This document shows, one piece after another, positions 53,001 through 61,146 of a stretch of 64,000 nucleotides of DNA. Both the position numbers and the translations under genes were made by a program. The first letter of the stretch is position 1. Each line of letters begins with the position of its first letter. The notes beneath the pieces are model-generated. The model was not told the DNA's origin and did no database searches. It was given only the letters and a program-made list of their open reading frames with translations. The stretch is from Burkholderia anthina (GTDB lineage: Bacteria > Pseudomonadota > Gammaproteobacteria > Burkholderiales > Burkholderiaceae), in contig NZ_LNJP01000003.1 of assembly GCF_001547525.1 (NCBI RefSeq), positions 1 to 64,000 on the forward strand, read 5' to 3'.

Positions 53001-54508
53001 AACGCTCGATCATCCTGCGGCTCTCGGCGATGTTCGGCATCGTGTCGCTGCTGGTGTTCACGCTGGTCGGCTGCGGGCTGTTCGTGATGATGGAACGGCA
53101 ACTGTTCGCCGAATTGCGCGCGACGCTCGACACGCGCGCCAAAGTCGCCGCGATGATCGTGTCGCACGCGACCACGGCCGCGCGCGGCCGCCTGATGCAG
53201 GAAAAGCTCGCGGACCTCGAACCGCCCGACGGCTCGACGCACTATCAGGTCGTCAGCCCCGACCCCGCGTTCCGCTTCGGCAGCCCCGTCGACGGCGTGC
53301 CGCTCGATCCGCCGTTCGGCGCGTTCCAGCGCTACCAGCTCAACGACAGCAGCTACGCGGTGATGACGAAAACCGTCACGGTGGCCGGCGCCGGCGAACG
53401 GCCGACGCTGCAACTCGTCGTCGCGACGTCGTGCGAGCGTACGCAGCGGATGCTGCGCCGCTTCGGCTGGACGCTGGCCGCGCTGATCGCGACGGCCACC
53501 GTGATCACGCTGCTGCTGAGCCGCGCGGTCGCGCGCTTCGGGCTCGCGCCGCTCGACCGGCTGTCGCAGGACGCGGCGAGCGTGAGCGCGACGAACCGCC
53601 GCCAGCGCCTGCACACCGACGCGCTGCCGACCGAGCTGCGCGATCTCGCGACGTCGTTCAACGGCGCGCTCGAACGCATCCAGCAAACCTACGCGCGGCT
53701 CGAAGCATTCAACGCGGACGTCGCGCACGAGCTGCGCACGCCGATCAGCATCCTGATCGGCCAGACCCAGGTCGCGCTGACGAGCCGCGACCGCTCGGTC
53801 GACCGGATGCGCCAGACGCTGCAGTCGAATCTCGAGGAATTCGAGCGGCTGCGCGTGATCATCAACGACATGCTGTTCCTGTCGCGCAGCGATCGCGGCG
53901 AACGCGCGACCGACCTGAAGGACGTGTCGCTGGCCGACGAGGTGCGGCGCATGCTCGACTTCCTCGAAATCCCGCTCGACGAGGCGCGGTTGCGCGCCGA
54001 ACTGCACGGCGATGCGCGCGCGGCCGTCGATCCGTCGCTGTTCCGCCGCGCGATGACGAATCTGCTGATCAACGCGATCCAGCATTCGGCGCCCGGCGCG
54101 ACGCTGAACGTGACGATCACGCACCGCGACACGCTCGTCGAGATGGCCGTGTCGAACCCGGGCGAGCCGATCGACCCGGTGCAGCGCTCGCACGTGTTCG
54201 AACGTTTCTACCGGCTCGAGGAAGCGCGCGCGAACAGCAAGGAAAACCACGGGCTCGGGCTGTCGATCGTCAAGGCCGTGGCGGAGATGCACGGCGGCGG
54301 CGTGTTCGTCGCGTGCTCGGGCGGCGTCAATACGTTCGGCTTCTCGGTGTCGACGCAGCCCGGGTCGGGCGGGCCGCTGCGTCCGGGCGATGCCGCCGGC
54401 CCGGCCGATTCCACGGATTCCACGGATTCCACCGATTCCACCGATTCGGCGAATCCGGCCGATCCGCGCGGCGCTCGCCCGGCGCACGCGCCGGGCGCAC
54501 TGCACTGA
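52997..54508 (+). CDS. Sensor histidine kinase with a repeat-encoded C-terminal tail
   Basis: This 503-residue kinase has a first membrane helix (about 5-30), a short periplasmic sensor, a second helix (about 155-180), HAMP, then the H box with His244 (ADVAHELRTPIS). N box NLLINAIQHS and G box HGLGLSIVKAVAEMHGG follow. It belongs to the heavy-metal-sensor (CusS/IrlS) group. After the ATPase domain there is an unusual hydrophilic tail of about 50 residues with DST repeated four times, encoded by 9-base repeats. It is coupled to the response regulator by ATGA. Confidence 0.93.
   Translation: MKRSIILRLSAMFGIVSLLVFTLVGCGLFVMMERQLFAELRATLDTRAKVAAMIVSHATTAARGRLMQEKLADLEPPDGSTHYQVVSPDPAFRFGSPVDGVPLDPPFGAFQRYQLNDSSYAVMTKTVTVAGAGERPTLQLVVATSCERTQRMLRRFGWTLAALIATATVITLLLSRAVARFGLAPLDRLSQDAASVSATNRRQRLHTDALPTELRDLATSFNGALERIQQTYARLEAFNADVAHELRTPISILIGQTQVALTSRDRSVDRMRQTLQSNLEEFERLRVIINDMLFLSRSDRGERATDLKDVSLADEVRRMLDFLEIPLDEARLRAELHGDARAAVDPSLFRRAMTNLLINAIQHSAPGATLNVTITHRDTLVEMAVSNPGEPIDPVQRSHVFERFYRLEEARANSKENHGLGLSIVKAVAEMHGGGVFVACSGGVNTFGFSVSTQPGSGGPLRPGDAAGPADSTDSTDSTDSTDSANPADPRGARPAHAPGALH
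54407..54451 (+). repeat. In-frame 9-base tandem repeat (four exact or near copies plus a fifth partial)
   Basis: GATTCCACG, GATTCCACG, GATTCCACC, GATTCCACC and the degenerate GATTCGGCG run head to tail and stay in the sensor-kinase frame, each coding Asp-Ser-Thr (last Asp-Ser-Ala). Copy-number change would lengthen the tail without a frameshift. Confidence 0.9.
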
Positions 54509-54607
54509 CGGCGGCCGCGCGCCGCCGAGGGCAGTTTTCTTCAATACGGGCCGACGCGGCGCCCGTAGTCTCGGTGCGATTTTCGACATGTCGCATGGAG
54601 ACACCCG

Positions 54608-55195
54608 ATGAGCATGCTGGTTTCGATGGCCGCGTTCGCGCTCGCCTCGTCGATCACCCCCGGTCCCGTCAACATCGTCGCGCTCGGCGCGGGCGCGCGC
54701 CACGGCCTCGGCGCGAGCCTGCGCTACGCGGCCGGCGCGACGCTCGGCTTCGTCGCGCTGTTCCTGCTGATCGGCCTCGGCCTGCACGCGGCGCTCGCGC
54801 GCTGGCCCGTGCTGACGACGGCCACGCAGTGGTCGGGGATCGCGTTCCTGCTGTATATGGCGCTGCGGCTCGCGCTCGACGACGGCCGGCTGTCGGCCGA
54901 TCCGGACGTGGCCGGCCCGTCGGCGGCGGCCGGCGCGGCGATGCAGTGGCTCAACCCGAAGGCGTGGCTCGCATGCGTGGCCGCGATGGGCGCATATGCG
55001 GCCGATGGCGACCGCGCGCAGGTCTGGCAGTTCGCCGCGCTGTATCTGGTGATCTGCTTCGCGTCGATCGCATGCTGGGGCTATGCGGGCGCGTCGCTGC
55101 GGCACCGGCTCGCGAACGCGCGGCGCATGCGCGTGTTCAACCGGCTGATGGCGCTGCTGCTCGCGGGCAGCGCGCTGTTGCTGCTCGACGTGTAG
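54608..55195 (+). CDS. LysE/RhtB-family exporter
   Basis: This 195-residue inner-membrane protein has about six hydrophobic segments. ASSITPGPVNIVALGAGARHG contains the family PGPxN motif and QWLNPKAWLACVAAMGAYA the central one. It exports amino acids or their analogues. It converges on an AraC regulator just 12 bases downstream, a common exporter-regulator pairing. Confidence 0.92.
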   Translation: MSMLVSMAAFALASSITPGPVNIVALGAGARHGLGASLRYAAGATLGFVALFLLIGLGLHAALARWPVLTTATQWSGIAFLLYMALRLALDDGRLSADPDVAGPSAAAGAAMQWLNPKAWLACVAAMGAYAADGDRAQVWQFAALYLVICFASIACWGYAGASLRHRLANARRMRVFNRLMALLLAGSALLLLDV

Positions 55196-55207
55196 CGGCT
55201 TCGCCGG

Positions 55208-56053
55208 TCAGCGCATCGCACTGCGGTACTGCCCGGGCGTCGCGGCCGCGATCCGCCGGAACGCGCGCTGGAAATGCGCCTGGTCCGCAAAGCCGGCATC
55301 GAGCGCGACTTCGGCGATCGGCCGGCCGCGGCGCAGCTCCGTGCGGCCGTACTGCACGCGCCGATCGATCAGGAACGCATGCGGCGTCATCCCGTAGCGC
55401 GCATTGAACGCGCGGATCAGGTAAGACGGCGACAGGTCGGCCGCCGCGCAGATCGCATCGAGCGTGACGGCCTCGCGGCAATGGGCGGCGATGTAGTCGG
55501 CCGCGCGCGCGAGCTTCGCGTTGTCGTCGCCCGGCCGCGAATCGGGCAGTTCGCGCTCGAGCGCGCCGTGCAGCGCCGTGAAGAATTCGACCGCCGCGCT
55601 CTCCTTGCCGAGCGCATCGACGCGGGGCGACACGAGCGTGCGATAGAAGCCGCCGAATTGCGCGAACAGATCGCCGCGCTCGGTCCATTTCGTCGAAAAC
55701 CCGTGAAAATCGCGGTTCGGATCGCGGCCCAGCGCGTGTTGCAGCCGCGCGAGCCACGGCACGTCGACATAGACCATCCGGTACGCCCACGCATCGGGGC
55801 CGTACGGGTTGCACGCGTGCACCTGCTCGGGATCGATGATCACGAGCACACCGCGCCCGACGTGGGCGTTCGTCGCACCGTTCACGTACGTGCTCGTGCC
55901 GCCGACGATCGCACCCACCGAAAACGTGTCGTGCGTGTGCTTCGCATAGCAGATCGCGCGCCCGTCGTCGACGGTACGCGCCTCGATGAACGGCAGCGCC
56001 GCATCGCGCCAGAACGGCGACGGCACGGCGGATCGGTTGGCGGTACGGCTCAC
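55208..56053 (-). CDS. AraC-family regulator with N-terminal sensing domain
   Basis: The 281-residue product has an N-terminal AraC_binding cupin-like domain (about 15-160; KHTHDTFSVGAIVGGTSTYV) and a C-terminal double helix-turn-helix (about 185-280; VTLDAICAAADLSPSYLIRA and RPIAEVALDAGFADQAHFQR). A GTG at 56053 is chosen, with GGGAG nine bases upstream and good family-like sequence starting just after it; longer readings are rejected. It is convergent with the LysE gene and probably its regulator. Confidence 0.88.
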   Translation of the reverse strand: MSRTANRSAVPSPFWRDAALPFIEARTVDDGRAICYAKHTHDTFSVGAIVGGTSTYVNGATNAHVGRGVLVIIDPEQVHACNPYGPDAWAYRMVYVDVPWLARLQHALGRDPNRDFHGFSTKWTERGDLFAQFGGFYRTLVSPRVDALGKESAAVEFFTALHGALERELPDSRPGDDNAKLARAADYIAAHCREAVTLDAICAAADLSPSYLIRAFNARYGMTPHAFLIDRRVQYGRTELRRGRPIAEVALDAGFADQAHFQRAFRRIAAATPGQYRSAMR

Positions 56054-56211
56054 GCGGCAGGCTCCCGGTTCGGACGAACGCTCACCGTACAAGACTGTGC
56101 GGCGCCGCGCAACCGCGAGCCGACGCCTGGCGGCTGGATCGCCTAAGCTTTGAATTCGGCCGCCGCGGCAGACGCGGCGGGTTCCGCTTCCTCTTCCAAC
56201 CGGTACCACTC

Positions 56212-57006
56212 ATGCAGATCGATCTGAAAGGCAAGACCGCGGTCGTCACCGCTTCCACCGCCGGCATCGGCTTCGCGATCGCCGAAGGGCTCGCGCGCGC
56301 CGGCGCGCACGTCGTCGTCAACGGCCGCAGCGACGCGTCGGTGCAGTCCGCGCTCGACAAACTGCGCGACGCCGTGCCAGACGCAAGCCTCGACGGCGTC
56401 GCCGCCGACCTGTCCGACGCGGCCGGCGTCGCGCGCGTCACGCAGCACACGCCGGATGCCGACATTCTCGTCAACAACGCGGGCATCTACGGCCTGAAGC
56501 CGTTCTTCGACATCGACGACGCCGAATGGGAACATTATTTTCAGATGAACGTGATGTCCGGCGTGCGGCTCGCGCGGCATTACCTGAAAGGGATGATCGA
56601 ACGCAATGCCGGGCGCATCGTGTTCATTTCGTCGGAATCGGGCTTGAACATCCCGGTCGACATGATTCATTACGGGTTCACGAAAACCGCGCAACTGTCG
56701 ATCGCGCGCGGCCTCGCGAAGCTCGCGGCCGGCACCCGCGTGACCGTCAATTCGGTGCTGCCCGGGCCGACGATGTCGGAAGGCGTGCGCGAGATGCTGA
56801 AGGCGCAGGCCGACGAAACGGGCCGCAGCATCGACGACATCGCGGTGGAATTCGTGCGCAGCGAGCGCGCGAGCTCGATCATCCAGCGACCGGCGACCAC
56901 CGAGGAAGTCGCGAACCTGGTCGTGTACGTGTGCTCGCCGCAGGCGTCGGCGACGACCGGCGCGGCGTTGCGCGTCGATGGCGGCGTGGTCGACACGATC
57001 GCGTGA
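56212..57006 (+). CDS. Short-chain dehydrogenase/reductase
   Basis: This 264-residue SDR has cofactor motif TASTAGIG (13-20), NNAG (88-91), catalytic Ser141, Tyr154 and Lys158 (HYGFTKTA), and the C-terminal GAALRVDGGVVDTIA. The N-terminal TAST in place of TGAS is a recognised variant. The arginine in VNGRS suggests NADP(H). It is an oxidoreductase of unknown substrate; it stands alone, divergent from the AraC gene. Confidence 0.9.
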   Translation: MQIDLKGKTAVVTASTAGIGFAIAEGLARAGAHVVVNGRSDASVQSALDKLRDAVPDASLDGVAADLSDAAGVARVTQHTPDADILVNNAGIYGLKPFFDIDDAEWEHYFQMNVMSGVRLARHYLKGMIERNAGRIVFISSESGLNIPVDMIHYGFTKTAQLSIARGLAKLAAGTRVTVNSVLPGPTMSEGVREMLKAQADETGRSIDDIAVEFVRSERASSIIQRPATTEEVANLVVYVCSPQASATTGAALRVDGGVVDTIA

Positions 57007-57045
57007 CGACTGCGTGACACGCTCGCGCGGCGCACGGCGGCCGCG

Positions 57046-57420
57046 CTAGCGCGAAGCGGCCTTGTCCGAGCGAAGCGCGCCCTTGCGGTCGGCGTCCATG
57101 CAGGAATCGAAGCCGTACCGCGTGACGACGCCGGCCTTGTCGAACACGACGAAGTACGCGCGGTGATCGTTGCCGTGCTCGATGAAATAGTTGTAGCAGA
57201 CGCCGCTGCCGTTGCGGACCATCCACACGCTGCGCGGGTTGCCGGCGGCGCGGACGACGTCGGCGCGCGTCGCGCCATGCCGCGACGCGGCCCGCGCGAG
57301 CGGCGTGCGCGAGTACGAGAACGGCAGCCACGCGTCGAACCAGGCACAGCCGTGCAACATCAGGCAGCCGGCGGCCACGGACAGCGCCGCCGCGGGACGG
57401 GACATCGAAATCAATCGCAT
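57046..57420 (-). CDS. Small lipoprotein of unknown function
   Basis: The 124-residue product has a signal peptide with lipobox LMLHGC (Cys25), so the mature protein is anchored to a membrane. The remaining 100 residues include PRSVWMVRNGSGVCYNYFIE and a YFVVFDKAGVVTRYGFDSCM segment. These resemble the fold of small SmpA/BamE-like lipoproteins, in which a strand reports how one variable depends on another, but the similarity is loose. The start at 57420 is the first ATG that gives a signal peptide. I do not recognise a named family. Confidence 0.7.
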   Translation of the reverse strand: MRLISMSRPAAALSVAAGCLMLHGCAWFDAWLPFSYSRTPLARAASRHGATRADVVRAAGNPRSVWMVRNGSGVCYNYFIEHGNDHRAYFVVFDKAGVVTRYGFDSCMDADRKGALRSDKAASR

Positions 57421-57654
57421 GCTCGGGAAATCTGCTGCGCCATGCCGGCGTGATCGAAAGCCCCATGCTACTCGACCTTTGGGTCCGGATCGAAAAGAAA
57501 TGTAGAGATCTCTGTCCGAATGCCCGCGCTGGCGTGCATCCGCGCCAGCCGAATCGTCAACGAACGTTGCAACCGGCGCCCGTGCGCGCAACCGCGCCGC
57601 TGCGCCGCTGCGCCGCCGCGTCGAACCGGCGCACCGGCGCAGCGGCACGCGCGG

Positions 57655-58725
57655 TCAGGCAATCCATTCGGCCCACAGCATCGTCAGCACCGTCATCAGC
57701 GCGGGACCGACGAACAGCCCGATCAGGCCGAACGTCTCCGCCCCGCCGAGGATGCCGAACAGCACGAGCAGGAACGGAAGCCGTGTCGAACCGCCGATCA
57801 GCACCGGCCGCACGAAATGCTCGGCGACGAACACGACGATGAACCCGAGCGCCGCGATCACGACGGCCCACATCGTCGCCCCCTGCACGAACAGCCAGAG
57901 CGCCGCGCCGCAGAACACGACCGGCGCGCAGAACGGCAGCATCGCGGCGACCGCCGTGACGAGGCCGAGCAGCGCCGCGTGCGGAACGCCCGCGAGCGCA
58001 TAGGCGACGCCGAGCAACGCGCCCTCGCCGAGCCCGACGACGACGAGCCCCGTCACCGTGCCGTACACGGCCGCGACCATGCGCTCGATCAGTTCCGCGC
58101 CGTTGCGCCCGAACGCACGCCGCGCGCCCTGCAGCAACGCACCCGACAGCTTGTGGCCGGCGCGCAGGATCACGAACAGCGTGACGAGCATGAAGCCGAA
58201 TTCGAGCAGCACGTGCGCGAGCTTCGTGCCGAAGTGCCGGCCGAACGCGATGAATTTCTCGCCGTTGACGCCGTGCATCGCGGTGGCCGCATGCAGCGGA
58301 TGGCCGAGATTGGCCTGCCACCATTCGGTGATCTGCGCCGCGCCGTACGGCAACCGGCTGACCACGTCCGGCAGCGGAACACCGTTGTCCTGGATCGTGC
58401 GCAGCCACTCGCGCAGATCGTGCGCCTGTGCGATCGCCTGGGTCGTCGCGACGGCCACCGGCAGCACGACGAGCAGCGAAATCGCCGCCGTGATGACGGT
58501 CGCGATCAGCGTCGGCCGGTTGCGGAACAGCCGGTGCGATTCAAAGCATTTCAGCAGCGGCCACATCGCGATGGCGATCACGCAGGCCCATGCGATGGCG
58601 GGAATGAAATCGCGGATCACCCACAGCGCGAGCACCAGCAACGCCGCATACAGCGCGACGCGGGCGATCTGCTGGGCGCGCAGCCGCGCGGCGGAATCGG
58701 AAGACGACGGGACATGCGCGCCCAT
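57655..58725 (-). CDS. AI-2E-family transporter (PerM/YdiK-like)
   Basis: This 356-residue inner-membrane protein has about seven or eight hydrophobic segments. Family landmarks are VIRDFIPAIAWACVIAIAMW near the N-terminus, then GLGEGALLGVAYALAGVPHA and the C-terminal FLLVLFGILGGAETFGLIGL plus FVGPALMT. Members export autoinducer-2, or other small solutes or ions; no function can be fixed here. The ATG at 58725 (MGAHVPSSSD) is chosen because the upstream frame runs through the terminator hairpin. Confidence 0.9.
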   Translation of the reverse strand: MGAHVPSSSDSAARLRAQQIARVALYAALLVLALWVIRDFIPAIAWACVIAIAMWPLLKCFESHRLFRNRPTLIATVITAAISLLVVLPVAVATTQAIAQAHDLREWLRTIQDNGVPLPDVVSRLPYGAAQITEWWQANLGHPLHAATAMHGVNGEKFIAFGRHFGTKLAHVLLEFGFMLVTLFVILRAGHKLSGALLQGARRAFGRNGAELIERMVAAVYGTVTGLVVVGLGEGALLGVAYALAGVPHAALLGLVTAVAAMLPFCAPVVFCGAALWLFVQGATMWAVVIAALGFIVVFVAEHFVRPVLIGGSTRLPFLLVLFGILGGAETFGLIGLFVGPALMTVLTMLWAEWIA

Positions 58726-58741
58726 GGCACCTCGGTCGAAA

Positions 58742-58790
58742 TGAAAAAATGGCGGTTCGCGCAGGCAACCGGCCTGCGCGAACCGCCATT
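58742..58790 (-). terminator. Strong Rho-independent terminator of the old yellow enzyme gene
   Basis: A perfect 19-bp stem (58748-58766 with 58772-58790) encloses a 5-base loop, and on the minus strand it is followed by six T residues. It lies 70 bases past the old yellow enzyme stop and 17 bases upstream of the AI-2E gene, separating the two transcripts. Confidence 0.88.
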
Positions 58791-58860
58791 CTATCCATCG
58801 GCGCCGGATCGGCGGCACGCGATGCGCGGGCCGCCCGGGCGCCGCGTCGTCACGCGTCGC

Positions 58861-59970
58861 TCACGCCACCTTGTCGGCGACCCGGTAGCGCTCGAGCCAG
58901 TGCGCGTACGGCGCGGGCAGCGTCCACGACGGACGCTCGACACCGAGCTGCCTGGCCGCGTAGTACGGCCAGTGCGGATCGGCCAGATGCGCGCGGCCGA
59001 CCATCACGAGATCGAGTTGCTGCTCCGCCACCACGCGATTCGCCAGTTGCGGCGTATCGATCCCCCACGCGGACGACACCGGCAGCCCGGCCTCGCGGCG
59101 CACGCGCTCGGCGATCGGCGCGAGAAACGCCGGGCCCCACGGAATCTGGGCGTCGGGCGTCGAGAAGCCGACCGACACGCTCAGCATGTCGAGCCCTTCG
59201 AGCTTCATCCGCTGCGTGAGCGCGATCGACTCGGCGAGCGTCTCCTCGTCGCGACCGTCGTATTCGATCACGCCCAGGCGCGCGGTCAACGGCAGATGCT
59301 CGGGCCAGACCTTGCGAACGGCCGCGAGCGTGTCGACGAGGAAACGGCCGCGGTTCTCGGCCGAACCGCCGTATTCGTCGGTGCGCTGGTTCGAATGCAC
59401 CGAGAAGAAGCTCTGGCCGAGATAGCCGTGCGCGAAGTGCAGCTCCAGCCATTCGAAACCGAGGTCGCGCGCGCGCCGCGCCGCCGCGACGAAGTCGGCC
59501 TGCACGCGCGCGATGTCGTCGCGCGTCATTTCGCGCGGCACCTTCGGCAGATGCGCGCCGAACGGCACGGCCGACGGCGCGATGGTCTGCCAGCCGCGCG
59601 GATCGCCGTCGGCGATATGGTCGTCGCCTTCCCACGGGCGGTTGGCGCTCGCCTTGCGGCCCGCGTGCGCGAGCTGGATGCCGGGCACCGCGCCGGCCGC
59701 CTTGATCGCCGCGACCGACGGCGCGAACGCGTCGGCCTGCGCGTCGTTCCACAACCCCGCGCAGCCCGGCGTGATGCGGCCTTCCGGCGACACGGCCGTC
59801 GCCTCCGCGATCACGAGGCCCGCGCCGCCGCGCGCGATGCCGGCCAGATGCACGTGATGCCAGTCGTTGACGACGCCGTCCTCGGCGACGTACTGGCACA
59901 TCGGCGGCACCGCGATACGGTTGCGCAGCGTGACATCCTTGAGTTTGAACGGTTCGAACAGGGCAGACAT
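58861..59970 (-). CDS. xenA: Old yellow enzyme, XenA-like NADPH:flavin oxidoreductase
   Basis: The 369-residue product has Cys25 (VPPMCQY), His178 and His181 (LHFAHGYL) at the same numbers as the active-site residues of Pseudomonas XenA, plus Tyr183 as the proton donor. It is an FMN barrel enzyme that reduces activated C=C bonds and nitro or nitrate-ester compounds. HSNQRTDEYGGSAENRGRFL and VMVGRAHLADPHWPYYAA are family segments. The ATG at 59970 follows AAAGGAG. It is downstream of the DJ-1-like gene on the same strand; both are typical electrophile-response genes. Confidence 0.93.
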   Translation of the reverse strand: MSALFEPFKLKDVTLRNRIAVPPMCQYVAEDGVVNDWHHVHLAGIARGGAGLVIAEATAVSPEGRITPGCAGLWNDAQADAFAPSVAAIKAAGAVPGIQLAHAGRKASANRPWEGDDHIADGDPRGWQTIAPSAVPFGAHLPKVPREMTRDDIARVQADFVAAARRARDLGFEWLELHFAHGYLGQSFFSVHSNQRTDEYGGSAENRGRFLVDTLAAVRKVWPEHLPLTARLGVIEYDGRDEETLAESIALTQRMKLEGLDMLSVSVGFSTPDAQIPWGPAFLAPIAERVRREAGLPVSSAWGIDTPQLANRVVAEQQLDLVMVGRAHLADPHWPYYAARQLGVERPSWTLPAPYAHWLERYRVADKVA

Positions 59971-60080
59971 CCACGACTCCTTTGCTAGGTTCTGCAAAAC
60001 GGCTGGGAATGCGCCGTGCGGTGCGCACGACGCAGCGATGCGGGCCGTCGGCGGGCCGGCTGCGCCCGGCGACGGCAAGG

Positions 60081-60109
60081 ACGCGGCGCCGGCCGGGCCG
60101 GCGCCGCGT
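60081..60109 (-). terminator. Perfect 14-bp hairpin just after the DJ-1-like gene
   Basis: Two 14-base arms flank a single central base (60095) and start two bases past the DJ-1-like stop. The stem is almost pure G/C with no U-tract, so it may stall or protect the transcript end rather than terminate by itself. Confidence 0.5.
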
Positions 60110-60111
60110 GT

Positions 60112-60798
60112 TTAGCGGTGGCCGAGCTTCGCGAGCAGCGCCTCGGCCGCGGGCGCCGACGACGCGGGGTTCTGCCCGGTGATCAGCAGCCCGTCGGTAA
60201 CGACGTGCGGCGCCCAGTCGGCGCTGCGCTCGAATGCCGCGCCGTTGGTCTTCAGCATGTCCTCGACGAGGAACGGCACGACTTCGGTCAACTCGACGGC
60301 CGCTTCCTCGCTGTTGGTGAAGCCCGTCGCGCGCTTGCCGCGCACGACCGACTCGCCGGTCTGCGGGTTCTTCACGTGGCGCAGCACGCCCGGCGCGTGG
60401 CAGACCGCGGCGACCGGCTTGCCGGCCGCGAGCGCGCGCTCGATCAGGCCGATCGAATGCAGATCCTCGGCGAGATCCCACAGCGGGCCGTGACCGCCCG
60501 GGTAGAACACGGCGTCGTAATCGTCCATCGACACATCGGCCAGCTTGCGCGTCGACGCGAGTTCAGCTCGCGCCGCCGCATCGGCGTCGAAGCGGCGCGT
60601 CGCGTCGGTCTGGGCCGTCGGGTCGCTGCTTTTGGGGTCGAGCGGCGGCTGGCCGCCCTTCGGCGACGTCAGCGTCAGCTCGACGCCCGCGTCCTTGAAC
60701 GTGTAGTACGGCGCGGCCAGTTCCTCGAGCCAGAAGCCGGTTTTCTTGCCGGTGTCGCCGAGCGTGTCGTGCGAGGTCAGGACAACCAGAATCTTCAT
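60112..60798 (-). CDS. DJ-1/PfpI-family protein (Hsp31-like)
   Basis: The 228-residue product has the nucleophile elbow Cys133-His134 (PVAAVCHAPGVL), the acidic residue in GFWLEEL (25-26) and FYPGGHGPLWDL. This is the arrangement of Hsp31-type glyoxalase III/deglycase proteins that act on methylglyoxal. AGGAGTG lies just upstream of the ATG. It is followed by the XenA-like gene and preceded by two TAGAC palindromes that look like NemR-type operators, which suggests induction by reactive electrophiles. Confidence 0.92.
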   Translation of the reverse strand: MKILVVLTSHDTLGDTGKKTGFWLEELAAPYYTFKDAGVELTLTSPKGGQPPLDPKSSDPTAQTDATRRFDADAAARAELASTRKLADVSMDDYDAVFYPGGHGPLWDLAEDLHSIGLIERALAAGKPVAAVCHAPGVLRHVKNPQTGESVVRGKRATGFTNSEEAAVELTEVVPFLVEDMLKTNGAAFERSADWAPHVVTDGLLITGQNPASSAPAAEALLAKLGHR

Positions 60799-60919
60799 GA
60801 TCGGACACTCCTTCGAAAATGAACGGGGAACGACGCCGCGCGTCGCGGCACGCCTGTCGGTTAGTCAGGCGGCGCGCAGCAACGTGCGAATCATTTCTCC
60901 GCATGCGATATATGCCTAT

Positions 60920-60934
60920 TAGACCAGTCGTCTA
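60920..60934. promoter_or_regulatory. NemR-like palindrome, copy 1
   Basis: TAGAC-CAGTC-GTCTA has perfect 5-bp arms, about 120 bases upstream of the DJ-1-like gene. The left half matches TAGACC of the E. coli NemR site. The 21 bases ATTAGACCrGTCGTCTAGAAG recur 103 bases away with one change. Confidence 0.6.
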
Positions 60935-61022
60935 GAAGCGGCCGAAATAAAACGACGGCGTCCCGCTGCCTGAATCGCCGGGGACGTCGCCGCATTCACC
61001 AGCACGGATCATATCCCCGGAT

Positions 61023-61037
61023 TAGACCGGTCGTCTA
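61023..61037. promoter_or_regulatory. NemR-like palindrome, copy 2
   Basis: TAGAC-CGGTC-GTCTA is the second copy, in the same orientation and context as copy 1. No gene starts near it on the right. Confidence 0.6.
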
Positions 61038-61146
61038 GAAGAACACGCATTCGCCCCTGCCGACGTCATGGCCTTTGCGACGGGGCGCCGTTCGACCACG
61101 CCCGCCGCCCCGCTCATCCGCCCTCGGTTCGCCGCGGCCGGAGGAC

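Larger units (their letters stand above)
60799..61146. other. Intergenic region with two operators and no supported gene
   Basis: Between the DJ-1-like gene and the end of the LacI gene there are 348 bases. It contains two matching palindromes (annotated separately) but no coding region; plus-strand frames starting near 61068 lack a ribosome binding site and family features. The second palindrome faces no gene, which hints at a lost gene. Confidence 0.5.
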
